Positions 8,556 through 17,244 of a stretch of DNA of 64,000 bases are shown here, one piece after another. Source of the DNA: Propionispora sp. 2/2-37 (GTDB lineage: Bacteria; Bacillota; Negativicutes; Propionisporales; Propionisporaceae). The stretch lies in NCBI RefSeq assembly GCF_001298735.1, contig NZ_CYSP01000007.1:149577-213576 (forward strand). Reading direction: 5' to 3'. Every line of letters begins with the position of its first letter. Within the stretch, counting starts at the first letter, position 1. The notes below the pieces were generated by a model. That model was given only the letters and a program-made list of their open reading frames with translations, was not told the DNA's origin and did not search any database. A program made the translations under genes and the position numbers.

Positions 8556-9719
8556 ATGAAGAAAAAATGGTTGGGATTGGGATTGGCTGCTATTTTGAGT
8601 GCTTCCCTGGTAGCCGGTTGCGGCGGCAGCGGCGCCGGTAGTGATTCGGAAATTAAAATCGGCGGCAATTTTGAATTGACAGGCGGGGTTGCCGACTATG
8701 GTAAGCAAACCCTGAACGGCATGCAACTGGCCATTAAAGAAGCGAATGACGCCGGCGGTGTATTGGGCAAAAAAATTGTGCTGGTGCAGGCCGACAATAA
8801 GTCCGAGGCTTCAGAAGCCGCCAATGCAACGACAAAGTTGATTACCCAGGATAAAGTGGCGGCGGTGCTGGGACCGGTTACCAGCTCGAATGTAATTGCT
8901 TCCGTGCAGATTGCCCAGGACAATAAGGTGCCGCTGGTTACAGCCACCGGTACAAACATGAAAATAACCGTTGACGACAGCGGTAATGTCAGACCATATA
9001 TTTTCCGCGGTTGTTTTATCGATCCTTTTCAGGGTATTATAATGGCTAATTTTGCCACAAAAAGCCTGCACGCCAAAACGGCGGTTATTTATATTGACAG
9101 CAGTTCGGATTATTCCAAAAATCTGGCAGAGTCTTTTGAAGAAAACTTTACTAAAAACGGCGGCCAAATTATCGGCAAAGAGGCCTTTTTACAGAAAGAC
9201 CAGGATTTTAAAGCAGCGTTGACTAAAATTAAAAGCCTGAATGCCGATATTATCTTTATTCCGGCTTACTATGAAGAAGTGGGAAAAATTGTTAAACAGG
9301 CTCGTGAATTAGGCATTACCGTGCCGCTTTTGGGCACCGATGGCTGGGATAATGCTAAAATAACGGAAATTGCCGGTGCCGCGCCGTTAAATAATACCTT
9401 TTTCAGTAATCATTATTCAGCAGAAGACAAAGATCCCCGTGTTGTAAAATTCGTCGAGGCCTACAAGAAAGAATACAATGAAACGCCAAGTGCTTTTTCG
9501 GCACTAGGGTATGATACCGCGCTGATGCTGATTGATGCGATTAAACGCGCTAATAGCACCGAGCCTGAAAAAATCAGGGAAGCTCTGGAGCAGACCAGGG
9601 ATTTACAGGTAGTCACCGGCGTGTTAACTCTGGATGCTAATCATAATCCAATAAAAAGTGCTGTTGTAGTTGAAATGAAAGATGGTAAACAAATTTTCCG
9701 GGAGAAAATAAATCCCTAA
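8556..9719 (+). CDS. LivK-type amino-acid ABC transporter binding lipoprotein (copy 2)
   Basis: This 387-residue lipoprotein has the signal MKKKWLGLGLAAILSASLVAGC with lipobox LVAGC and the same fold and motifs as copy 1 (IKIGGNFELTGGVADYGKQ, VGKIVKQARELGIT, VTGVLTLDA). The start at 8556 follows GAGGAGATGGGA; an ATG four bases earlier is in another frame. Copies 1 and 2 share most residues along their full length, which points to recent duplication. It is preceded by its own promoter and an attenuator-like leader and followed by a hairpin, so it can be expressed independently of its neighbours. Confidence 0.88.
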   Translation: MKKKWLGLGLAAILSASLVAGCGGSGAGSDSEIKIGGNFELTGGVADYGKQTLNGMQLAIKEANDAGGVLGKKIVLVQADNKSEASEAANATTKLITQDKVAAVLGPVTSSNVIASVQIAQDNKVPLVTATGTNMKITVDDSGNVRPYIFRGCFIDPFQGIIMANFATKSLHAKTAVIYIDSSSDYSKNLAESFEENFTKNGGQIIGKEAFLQKDQDFKAALTKIKSLNADIIFIPAYYEEVGKIVKQARELGITVPLLGTDGWDNAKITEIAGAAPLNNTFFSNHYSAEDKDPRVVKFVEAYKKEYNETPSAFSALGYDTALMLIDAIKRANSTEPEKIREALEQTRDLQVVTGVLTLDANHNPIKSAVVVEMKDGKQIFREKINP

Positions 9720-9779
9720 AAAAAATAAAAAAATATTCGGATTTTGGCTTTGTTTTTAAGATAAAGACAAAATGTCTAT

Positions 9780-9813
9780 CAGGCAAGGACATTCACATAA
9801 AAGTCCTTGCCTG
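9780..9813 (+). terminator. hairpin after binding-protein copy 2
   Basis: CAGGCAAGGAC (9780-9790) and GTCCTTGCCTG (9803-9813) form a perfect 11-bp stem. There is no T-run, and the promoter of copy 3 starts six bases later. Confidence 0.6.
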
Positions 9814-9818
9814 AAGTA

Positions 9819-9847
9819 TTGACAGGGTAAAAATGCAAACATATAAT
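9819..9847 (+). promoter_or_regulatory. promoter of binding-protein copy 3
   Basis: TTGACA at 9819-9824 and TATAAT at 9842-9847 with 17-base spacing. The leader of about 100 bases shows no terminator. Confidence 0.85.
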
Positions 9848-9954
9848 ATACACTGTGAATAATACAAAGGTGGGGCGTATTCATCCCTGGTAGACGAATG
9901 GCAGGACTAAAAAGTATGGTCGGATTGATCCGTACTAAAAACAGGGGGAGAAAG

Positions 9955-11118
9955 ATGATTGCAAAAAAAATGTTATCACTGTGTCTAGGTATGCTGTTGA
10001 CAGGTGTAACCATCGCCGGGTGCGGAGGTCAGCAGGGAGCGGACGGCATTAAGCTTGGTGCCAATCTGGAAATGACCGGTGGCAATGCAACCTTCGGGCA
10101 GTCTGCCAGCAATGGAGCAAAACTAGCTATTAAGGAAGTAAATGAAAAGGGCGGAATATTAGGAAAGCAGGTATCTTTGATTGTTGCCGATAATAAAAGC
10201 GAGGCTGCCGAAGCTGCCAATGCCATGCAGAAGCTGATTACACAGGACAAAGTCGTCGCCGTAATTGCGCCAATTGCTTCTTCCAGTGTTATTGCCGGTG
10301 CTCAGGTCAATATGGACAATAAAGTGCTGGCTATCAGTCCAACTGCATCTAATCCTAAAGTTACCGTTGATCCGGCTACCGGTAGTGTCCGTGATTTTTT
10401 GTTTCGGGCAGCCTTTATTGATCCGTTTCAAGGATCGGTGATGGCCAATTTTGCCAGCAAGACATTGAAAGGAAAAACGGCGGCCGTATATATTGATAAC
10501 TCTAGTGACTATGCAAAAGGTCTGGGACAGTTTTTTAAAGAGACTTTTGAGAAAAACGGCGGCACGATTATAGCCGACGAAGCCTACCTGGCGAAAGATA
10601 CTGATTTTAAAGCTACGTTGACTAAAATTAAAGCTGCTAATCCTGACGTATTATTTGTCCCCGGCTACTATCAGGAAGTAGGCATGATTATAAAGCAGGC
10701 GCGTGAAATGGGGCTGACCATGCCGATATTGGGCGGTGACGGTTGGGATTCGGCCAAGTTGCCGGAAATTGCCGGTGCCCAGGCGCTAAATAATACCTTC
10801 TTTGCGAACCATTATTCCCCGGATGATAACAGTCCGGCTATTAAAAACTTTGTTGCCGCTTACCAAAAGGAATACGGACAGGTGCCGGACGCATTTGCCG
10901 CCTTGTCTTATGATGCCACTATGATGGTTTTGGAAGCCATTAAGAGGGCCAATTCCCTAGATACGGTTGCCATTAAGGATGAACTGGCCAAAACCAGGGA
11001 TTATCCGGCTGTCTCCGGGAGCATCACTTTAAATGAGACCCATGATGCAGTGAAGAGTGCGGTCATTATTGAAATGAAAGACGGCAAGCAAACCTTTAGA
11101 GAAAAAATTAATCCATAA
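9955..11118 (+). CDS. LivK-type amino-acid ABC transporter binding lipoprotein (copy 3)
   Basis: The ATG at 9955 is chosen over an upstream in-frame ATG (9898) because it follows AGGGGGAGAAAG and directly begins the lipoprotein signal MIAKKMLSLCLGMLLTGVTI with lipobox IAGC. The mature protein has the LivK pattern (IKLGANLEMTGGNATFGQS, LIVADNKSEAAEA) but differs from copies 1 and 2 at many positions, including in the ligand-contact region (IAPIASSSVIAGAQ instead of LGPVTSS), so a different ligand preference is plausible. It lies directly upstream of livHMGF with no strong terminator between. Confidence 0.87.
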   Translation: MIAKKMLSLCLGMLLTGVTIAGCGGQQGADGIKLGANLEMTGGNATFGQSASNGAKLAIKEVNEKGGILGKQVSLIVADNKSEAAEAANAMQKLITQDKVVAVIAPIASSSVIAGAQVNMDNKVLAISPTASNPKVTVDPATGSVRDFLFRAAFIDPFQGSVMANFASKTLKGKTAAVYIDNSSDYAKGLGQFFKETFEKNGGTIIADEAYLAKDTDFKATLTKIKAANPDVLFVPGYYQEVGMIIKQAREMGLTMPILGGDGWDSAKLPEIAGAQALNNTFFANHYSPDDNSPAIKNFVAAYQKEYGQVPDAFAALSYDATMMVLEAIKRANSLDTVAIKDELAKTRDYPAVSGSITLNETHDAVKSAVIIEMKDGKQTFREKINP

Positions 11119-11218
11119 GTAACATAGTCATTAATCCTTGATTAGGTGTATAATATACTCATAGTATAGAGCGTGTCTGTTACAGTAGATTATTAGCTAT
11201 AAAACAGCATATATGGAT

Positions 11219-11346
11219 TTTCTACGACTGGCAAATGCTTAACTTGGTGTAGAATATCTGTTTGTGGGGCGCCGCGGAAGGGCCAGTATAGACTTCGGAG
11301 TGAGTGTGTCCAAAAGGGGATAAGGCATCTAGTCTTATCCTTTTCC
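11219..11346 (+). promoter_or_regulatory. leader of livHMGF with terminator hairpin
   Basis: The 280-base gap before livH contains GC-rich structured sequence (about 11265-11310) followed by the hairpin AAAAGGGGATAAG (11312-11324) / CTTATCCTTTT (11334-11344). The U-rich right arm ends in TTTTCCTGTTT, consistent with a leaky terminator that would lower permease expression relative to the binding proteins or be regulated. A TATAAT at 11149 could be a -10 but has no good -35. No RNA class is recognised. Confidence 0.5.
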
Positions 11347-11400
11347 TGTTTAGCGGCCTAGACGAGCCTTAGTATAGAAATAGAAAATATTTGGAGGGAA

Positions 11401-12297
11401 ATGGAAATGGAATCCTTTACTCAACAGTTTATCCAGCAGTTGATTAACGGAGTATCGCTTGGCAGTATTTATGCCTTGATAGCGCTGGGGTACACCATGG
11501 TCTATGGCATTATCAAACTCATTAATTTTGCCCATGGCGATATTTATATGTTAGGTGCGTATGTCGGTTTCTTTGCCACGACAACTTTAAAATTGCCGTT
11601 CATACCGGCGTTGCTTTTGGCCATGGTCGTAGCGGCATTGACCGGTATGCTGATTGAACGTCTGGCCTATCGCCCCCTGCGGTCGGCACCCAAAATTGCC
11701 GTACTGATCACCGCGATCGGTGTATCGCTTTTTCTGGAATACGGGGGAATTTTATTGGTATCACCGCAGCCGCGGACTTTTCCTAAAGTATTTTCGGCTG
11801 AATTGTACAATATCGGCGGGATTATTGTAAATAGTCAGCAAATCATCATTTTGGCAATCTCCCTGATATTAATGGTACTATTGACTTATGTCGTGCAACG
11901 TACAAAAATCGGTAAAGCCATGCGGGCCGTTTCTTTTGACACTGATGCCGCCCGCTTAATGGGAATTAATGTTGACCGGGTTATTTCCTTCACTTTTGGC
12001 ATTGGTTCCGGTTTGGCTGCCGCTGCTGGGGTACTGGTTGGTGTATACTATAACTCCATTGATCCGCTGATGGGGATTATGCCGGGTTTAAAAGCCTTTG
12101 TTGCCGCCGTATTGGGGGGGATCGGCGTGATTCCCGGTGCCATGCTGGGTGGCGTGATTATGGGGGTTGTGGAAGCACTGGTTAGCGGATTTATTTCTTC
12201 AACCTTCCGGGATGCCGCGGCTTTTGCAATTTTAATCCTGATTTTGCTCTTTAAACCGTCCGGGTTACTGGGCAAAAATGTACGTGAGAAAGTGTAG
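11401..12297 (+). CDS. livH: branched-chain amino-acid ABC transporter permease LivH
   Basis: A 298-residue integral membrane protein with the LivH pattern: ISLGSIYALIALGYTMVYG-like start region, INFAHGDIYMLGAY, and GLKAFVAAVLGGIGVIPGAMLGG near the C-terminus, the coupling region facing the ATPases. It is about the family's usual length. TTGGAGGG precedes the ATG; a second ATG two codons later is an alternative. It is first in the livHMGF set, whose genes abut or overlap. Confidence 0.92.
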   Translation: MEMESFTQQFIQQLINGVSLGSIYALIALGYTMVYGIIKLINFAHGDIYMLGAYVGFFATTTLKLPFIPALLLAMVVAALTGMLIERLAYRPLRSAPKIAVLITAIGVSLFLEYGGILLVSPQPRTFPKVFSAELYNIGGIIVNSQQIIILAISLILMVLLTYVVQRTKIGKAMRAVSFDTDAARLMGINVDRVISFTFGIGSGLAAAAGVLVGVYYNSIDPLMGIMPGLKAFVAAVLGGIGVIPGAMLGGVIMGVVEALVSGFISSTFRDAAAFAILILILLFKPSGLLGKNVREKV

Positions 12298-12309
12298 GTG
12301 ACAGAAAAA

Positions 12310-13281
12310 ATGAATGCGATAACCAAAAAAGATTTGCTGTCACTGGGTCTCTGTATTATCATATACGGGATTGTGCAGGCCTTAATCATGACAGACCAGA
12401 TCGGGCCTTTCTGGCAGCTGAATATTGTGTTGATTTGCATTAATATTATCCTGGTAACCAGTTTGAATCTGATCAATGGTTTTACCGGACAATTTTCTAT
12501 TGGGCATGCCGGCTTTATGGCCGTCGGTGCCTATTTGGGTGCGGTATTGACGGTAAAGATGCATCTGCCGTTTATTGTTTCGATTGCCGGTGGTGCACTG
12601 GGTGCTGCCATTCTCGGTTTCATTATCGGCCTGCCAACCTTGAGGCTCAATGGTGACTATCTGGCCATAGCCACGCTGGGATTAGGTGAGATTATCCGTA
12701 TTACCATTTTGAATATTCCTTATGTCGGCGGTGCTTCCGGCTTTATGGGCATTCCCCGTCTTACGACCTTTACCTGGGTTTTCTTTTTTACGGTGTTTAC
12801 TATATTTTTTATCAAAAACCTGATAAACTCTTCCCATGGACGGGCCATTCTTTCCATCAGGGAAAATGAAATCGCCGCCGAGGCAATGGGTGTGGATACC
12901 ACAAGATATAAAGTACTGGCTTTTACTATCGGTGCTGCTTTTGCCGGTGTGGCGGGGACGCTGTTTTCTCACTATTTCTATATTGCTCATCCGGCTTCAT
13001 TTACCTTTATGAAGTCTTTCGATATTCTGACCATGGTGGTGCTGGGGGGACTTGGCAGCATCACCGGCTCTATTACCGGAGCGGTACTGTTAACTTTTGT
13101 ATCGGCCGCTTTGGCCAGTTATCCGGAATGGCGTATGGTTATTTATTCGGTTGTATTGATTATTTTAATGATTTATCGCCCTCAGGGGTTATTTGGCTAT
13201 AGGGAAGTCAGCTTGCAGGTATTTAAAAAGTGGAGCCGGCTGTTAGGGGGTGATAAAGATGACGTTGTTAAAGGCAAATAA
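12310..13281 (+). CDS. livM: branched-chain amino-acid ABC transporter permease LivM
   Basis: A 323-residue membrane protein with LivM motifs: NLINGFTGQFSIGHAGFMAVGAY split around the second membrane segment, LRLNGDYLAIATLGLGEI, and a final MVVLGGLGSITGSITGAV coupling segment. The ATG at 12310 has GTAGGTGA nine bases upstream; an in-frame GTG at 12298 abutting the livH stop has no good binding site. It partners LivH to form the translocation pore and overlaps livG. Confidence 0.9.
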   Translation: MNAITKKDLLSLGLCIIIYGIVQALIMTDQIGPFWQLNIVLICINIILVTSLNLINGFTGQFSIGHAGFMAVGAYLGAVLTVKMHLPFIVSIAGGALGAAILGFIIGLPTLRLNGDYLAIATLGLGEIIRITILNIPYVGGASGFMGIPRLTTFTWVFFFTVFTIFFIKNLINSSHGRAILSIRENEIAAEAMGVDTTRYKVLAFTIGAAFAGVAGTLFSHYFYIAHPASFTFMKSFDILTMVVLGGLGSITGSITGAVLLTFVSAALASYPEWRMVIYSVVLIILMIYRPQGLFGYREVSLQVFKKWSRLLGGDKDDVVKGK

Positions 13282-14026
13282 GTTATCAAAGGTATTTGGC
13301 GGATTGCGGGCCGTATCGAATTTTGAAGTGGAAATTGCCCAGGGGGAATTAATTGGTCTTATCGGACCCAACGGGGCTGGAAAAACTACGGCATTCAATT
13401 TGCTTACAGGCGTTTATGAACCGACCGAAGGCGATATCGAATTTGACGGAAAAAACCTTGTTGGCTTAAAGCCTTATCAGATTACGCAACGGGGAATTGC
13501 CCGTACTTTTCAGAATATCCGTTTATTTTCCAACCTCAGTGTATTGGACAATGTAAAAATTGCCTATCATTTTCATGTAAAATATGGCTTAGTGGAATCG
13601 GTTTTCCGTTTTGGCCGCTATTTTCATGAAGAACGGGGAATAGAGGAAAAAGCGGTCAAGCTTCTGGAAATATTTAATTTGGCCGATAAAAAGGATGAAA
13701 TAGCCAAAAACCTGCCATATGGTGAACAACGCCGTCTGGAAATTGCCCGGGCACTGGCGGCACAGCCCAAGCTGTTACTGCTGGACGAACCGGCGGCCGG
13801 GATGAATCCCCAGGAAACGCAGCAGTTAATGGAAATGATCCGCTGGATCCGCAGAGAATTTAATTTGACCATCCTGTTGATAGAACATGATATGAGTTTG
13901 GTTATGGGTGTGTGTGAACGCATTTATGTGTTGGATTATGGCAGTATTATTGCCCATGGTGTCCCTGAAGAAATCAAGCATAATCCAAAGGTAATCGAAG
14001 CTTATCTTGGGGAGGAGGTGCACTAA
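13259..14026 (+). CDS. livG: branched-chain amino-acid ABC transporter ATPase LivG
   Basis: A 255-residue ABC ATPase with Walker A GPNGAGKTT, a Q-loop in ARTFQNIRLF, signature-like PYGEQRRLEIARAL, Walker B LLLLDEPAAGMNP and switch His in LLIEHDMSLV; AAGMNPxE and the EHDM ending are typical of LivG. The ATG at 13259 follows TTAGGGGG; an in-frame GTG three codons upstream lies within that site. It overlaps livM by 23 bases and touches livF at TAATG. Confidence 0.92.
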   Translation: MTLLKANKLSKVFGGLRAVSNFEVEIAQGELIGLIGPNGAGKTTAFNLLTGVYEPTEGDIEFDGKNLVGLKPYQITQRGIARTFQNIRLFSNLSVLDNVKIAYHFHVKYGLVESVFRFGRYFHEERGIEEKAVKLLEIFNLADKKDEIAKNLPYGEQRRLEIARALAAQPKLLLLDEPAAGMNPQETQQLMEMIRWIRREFNLTILLIEHDMSLVMGVCERIYVLDYGSIIAHGVPEEIKHNPKVIEAYLGEEVH

Positions 14027-14730
14027 TGCTGACAATTAACGATATCAATGTATATTATGGCGCTATTCATGCATTAAAAGGAATCAGTGTACAAGTAACC
14101 GAAGGTGAAATTGTCACGCTGATCGGTGCCAACGGTGCAGGAAAAAGTACCATCCTGCGGACCATTTCCGGACTTTTAAAACCCAAGAGCGGCAAAATTA
14201 CATTTGAAGGGCAGGAAATAGGCGGCATGCCGGCCCAGAACATTGTAAAGCTTGGTATTTCCCAGGTGCCGGAGGGACGCCGGGTATTCGCCAATATGAG
14301 TGTACTGGAAAACCTGGAGCTAGGTGCATATATCCGTTCTGATAAAAGTGGAATTGAACAGGATATGAACATGGTATTTGAAAAATTTCCCCGTCTGGCG
14401 GAGCGTCGCAGTCAACTGGCGGGAACATTGAGCGGCGGGGAGCAGCAAATGCTGGCTATGGGTCGGGCGCTGATGAGCCGGCCACGTCTGCTGCTTTTGG
14501 ATGAACCTTCCATGGGTCTGGCACCGCTGCTGGTAAAAGAAATCTTCTCCATCATTCAGGAAATCAATGAATCCGGAACAACAGTATTGCTGGTAGAACA
14601 AAATGCGCATATGGCATTGTCGATTGCTCACAAAGCTTATGTGCTGGAAACCGGGCGGATCACGTTATCGGGTGACGCCAGAGAATTAGCTGCCAGTGAA
14701 GAGGTTAAGAAGGCTTATCTGGGAGGATAA
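14026..14730 (+). CDS. livF: branched-chain amino-acid ABC transporter ATPase LivF
   Basis: A 234-residue ATPase with Walker A GANGAGKST, a Q-loop in GISQVPEGRRVF, the exact signature LSGGEQQMLAMGRAL, Walker B LLLLDEPSMGLAPLL and switch His replaced by Asn-Ala-His (LVEQNAHMAL), all LivF features. Its start overlaps the livG stop by one base. It completes the importer served by the three upstream lipoproteins. Confidence 0.92.
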   Translation: MLTINDINVYYGAIHALKGISVQVTEGEIVTLIGANGAGKSTILRTISGLLKPKSGKITFEGQEIGGMPAQNIVKLGISQVPEGRRVFANMSVLENLELGAYIRSDKSGIEQDMNMVFEKFPRLAERRSQLAGTLSGGEQQMLAMGRALMSRPRLLLLDEPSMGLAPLLVKEIFSIIQEINESGTTVLLVEQNAHMALSIAHKAYVLETGRITLSGDARELAASEEVKKAYLGG

Positions 14731-14802
14731 ACAGGACAGAATGGGGAATATAATGTAAGAGCGGTAATCGGTAGTAAAAACTGTGAAAATGGGAGATGAG
14801 TT

Positions 14803-15450
14803 GTGATGTTTGTGTCGAACAGAATGACCCCGAATCCAATTACCATTACTTCGAGTACAACCATTGTTGATGCCACCTATCTAATGCGTAAGCATAAATT
14901 TCGCCGTTTGCCGGTGGTGGACAACGGCAAACTGGTTGGCATTATTACTGACCGTGATCTGCGGGAAGTATCTCCTTCTGCGGCTACCTCTCTTTCTATC
15001 TTTGAAATTAATTATCTGCTGGCCAAAATGCAGGTTAAAGATATGATGAAGAAGCAGCTGGTTACCGTTCGTGCCGATGCGACTATTGAAGAGGCGGCTC
15101 TTTTGATGTATAACCATAAAATAGGCGGCATGGTGGTTGTTGACGAACAGGAGCAGGTGGTCGGAATCATTACGGAAACCGATATTTTTAAATGCTTTGT
15201 TGACCTGATGGGCTTGCCGCAGGGAAAAACCCGCATTACGCTGGATGTGGCCGATAAGGTCGGGGCACTGCATGAAATTACGGCTGTTTTTACGGAACTG
15301 GGAATTAATATCGGCAGTATGATCTGTCATGCTATGGCGGACAGTAAGGCCGAACTGGTTATCCGGGCTGATGTAACCGACATTGACGAGTTATCGGCGC
15401 GTCTTAAGGATAAGGGCTATCCGGTGCAGCATGTGGCCCAGATTGGCTAG
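14803..15450 (+). CDS. CBS-pair and ACT domain protein (AcuB-like)
   Basis: The 215-residue product has two CBS motifs (about 5-60, RRLPVVDNGKLVGIITDRDL; about 75-130, GGMVVVDEQEQVVGIITETDIF) followed by an ACT domain from about 142 (ITLDVADKVGALHEITAVFTELGINI). CBS pairs bind adenine nucleotides and ACT domains bind small ligands, often amino acids, so a sensor role linked to the adjacent amino-acid transporter is possible but unproven. The start is GTG 14803 or ATG 14806, behind GGGAGA. It lies 72 bases after livF. Confidence 0.75.
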   Translation: MMFVSNRMTPNPITITSSTTIVDATYLMRKHKFRRLPVVDNGKLVGIITDRDLREVSPSAATSLSIFEINYLLAKMQVKDMMKKQLVTVRADATIEEAALLMYNHKIGGMVVVDEQEQVVGIITETDIFKCFVDLMGLPQGKTRITLDVADKVGALHEITAVFTELGINIGSMICHAMADSKAELVIRADVTDIDELSARLKDKGYPVQHVAQIG

Positions 15451-15509
15451 GCCGAATTTTGCGGTGGATATTTACACTATTTCCCGAGTATGCTAATATA
15501 ATGAAATAA

Positions 15510-15596
15510 GATCAGGTAGCCGGTTTAAACGGCAACTGGGCAAGGTACGCAGCAGGCCTATAGCCTGCGGGATCGGAGGATTCCGCAGGTTTTTTG
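15510..15596 (+). ncRNA. terminator-type metal-responsive leader RNA, possible NiCo (czcD) riboswitch
   Basis: Between an extended -10 (TGCTAATAT at 15491) and a CDF exporter gene lies a compact structured RNA. GATC at 15510/15571 can close it; GCCG..CGGC (15518-15532) and GCAGGC..GCCTGC (15552-15568) form inner helices joined by CAGGTA, AACTGGGCAAGG and TACGCAG. Terminator CCTGCGG (15564-15570) / CCGCAGG (15583-15589) with TTTTTT competes with the last inner helix. CAGG and CGGCAAC junction elements and the CDF target recall the NiCo riboswitch, but the helix order is not an exact match, so class assignment is tentative. Confidence 0.55.
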
Positions 15597-15628
15597 TTAT
15601 TTAATTGATGGAAGGGGAGGTTTGTGTT

Positions 15629-16552
15629 TTGACGGAAAATCGTTTTCCGGAGGAAAATCTGAAGCGAAATGCGGCCTTATTATCTGTGGCATCCAATTCG
15701 TCACTGGTGGTTTTAAAATTAGTGGTCGGCTATCTGACCGGAGCTGTCAGCATCATATCGGAGGCGGCCCATTCAGCGGTTGATCTATTGGCTTCTTTTA
15801 TTGCCTTTTATGCCGTCAAGAAATCCGATTTACCGCCTGATGAGGATCATGCCTATGGGCACGGTAAGTTTGAGAACCTGTCCGGAGCAGTGGAGGCACT
15901 GCTTATCATTGTGGCGGCGGTGTGGATTGTTTACGAGGCCCTGGATAAGTTCTATGCACAAAGTATGCCGGAATTATTGGAATATGGGATTGGCATTATG
16001 CTGATATCCATTGGTATGAACTATTGGGTGTCCGGGCGGCTTATGGCAGTGGCCCGCCGGACGGAGTCCCATGCCCTGGAAGCCGATGCGCTGCATTTGA
16101 GGGCTGATATCTGGACGTCCGCCGGAGTTCTTATCGGATTGCTGATCATTAAAGTTACCGGTTTATACTGGCTTGATCCGTTGATTGCCATGCTGATAGC
16201 CATTATTGTATTTAAAGCCGGGTATAACATGACGAAGAAAAGTGTGCATGAATTGACCGATATTGCCTTGCCGCCGGAGGAAGAGGCGATCATTAGTGAA
16301 ATTGTAAACGGCCACGAAGAGGTCATTTCCTTCCACCGTCTACGGACGCGGCGTTCCGGCAGTTACCGGCTGATTGATATGCACTTAATTCTATATAAGG
16401 ATATGCATTTGGATAAAGCGCATGCCGTATGCGACCAACTGGAAAAAGAAATTGAAGCCCGGCTGGGGTTGTGCGATGTGGTCATTCATATTGAGCCGTG
16501 TGATTATCATGACGGTTTTGGCAGCTGTCCGTTGCCGCAGGAAAAAGAGTAA
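15629..16552 (+). CDS. cation diffusion facilitator (CDF) metal exporter
   Basis: A CDF protein with six expected membrane helices. The metal site is visible as HSAVDLLASF in helix 2 (H-x-x-x-D) and HLRADIWTSAG in helix 5, the HD-HD/DD type; the cytoplasmic tail carries HELTDIALPPEE and VVIHIEP. It should export divalent cations (Zn, Co, Ni, Fe or Mn). The TTG at 15629 lies eight bases after GGGGAGG and is preferred; an in-frame ATG at 15608 would include the ribosome binding site within the coding region. Control by the upstream leader RNA is inferred. Confidence 0.85.
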   Translation: MTENRFPEENLKRNAALLSVASNSSLVVLKLVVGYLTGAVSIISEAAHSAVDLLASFIAFYAVKKSDLPPDEDHAYGHGKFENLSGAVEALLIIVAAVWIVYEALDKFYAQSMPELLEYGIGIMLISIGMNYWVSGRLMAVARRTESHALEADALHLRADIWTSAGVLIGLLIIKVTGLYWLDPLIAMLIAIIVFKAGYNMTKKSVHELTDIALPPEEEAIISEIVNGHEEVISFHRLRTRRSGSYRLIDMHLILYKDMHLDKAHAVCDQLEKEIEARLGLCDVVIHIEPCDYHDGFGSCPLPQEKE

Positions 16553-16583
16553 GGCATTGACGTGGGTCAACGCCTTACTCTTT
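16544..16583. terminator. bidirectional terminator embedded in two convergent gene ends
   Basis: AAAGAGTAAGGC (16544-16555) and GCCTTACTCTTT (16572-16583) with inner TTGAC/GTCAA form a long hairpin. It overlaps the last codons of the CDF gene and the last codons of the minus-strand gene ending at 16575. Confidence 0.8.
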
Positions 16584-17045
16584 GGTTGCATTCTGTGGAG
16601 ATGAGGGAGTTCCTTTATTGCGCCATTGCGGGATATTGGTAGATGTGTAAGAGTTTGGTCCGGAACGGAATCTGTCCAGGACTCGCCGTAGTATTTCAAT
16701 TTGTAAAATTTGTTCGCCTGTCCGGTAAGGGGTGTCGGTGACATCGGTTTCGTTGGACAGCAAGCGGAAAATGTCAATCGGGGCGCAGGTAACGCCGAGA
16801 AATTCGCTGCTGAAACTAATCTTACAACATAATAATTCTAATAATATGTCAATCAGTGTGCCGGTGTGGTCAAAACGTTCCACCGACCGGATAAAGATAT
16901 CTTCCGGAATGCCTGGAATACGCTGGATTTCTTCAGCCGCCCCGACAAGCAGGCGGTAAGAGCTTACCAGCGATGAAAAATTGGGAATGATGGCATTGAC
17001 ATCAGCAAGAATGGCATCAATAATGGGTTCTGGTGTTGTCGCCAT
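16575..17045 (-). CDS. conserved-looking hypothetical protein, 156 residues
   Basis: The reverse-strand frame starts at ATG 17045 behind AAAGGAGCGATAACG, a good site; a longer in-frame start at 17075 lacks one. The protein (MATTPEPIIDAILADV...) is acidic and probably mostly helical, has no signal peptide or membrane segment, contains a Cys pair (LLCCK) and ends in a low-complexity polar tail. I do not recognise a family. Good codon structure and the clean ribosome binding site support it as real. Confidence 0.6.
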   Translation of the reverse strand: MATTPEPIIDAILADVNAIIPNFSSLVSSYRLLVGAAEEIQRIPGIPEDIFIRSVERFDHTGTLIDILLELLCCKISFSSEFLGVTCAPIDIFRLLSNETDVTDTPYRTGEQILQIEILRRVLDRFRSGPNSYTSTNIPQWRNKGTPSSPQNATKE

Positions 17046-17244
17046 CGTTATCGCTCCTTTAGAGGAATCTGTCATACATAGTATGACTGTAGTCGTAAAA
17101 AGGTTTCTGTGGTAGATAAAAGAGGAATTTTTTCTGCGAAGTGTAATATTCTATATATCCTAGGGAAGAGTCTGTAAAAAACGGCTGTCTTTCAGAATAG
17201 GGAAATTTTACTGGAATAGGATGTTGGCAGTTAGGAGGAGTGAC

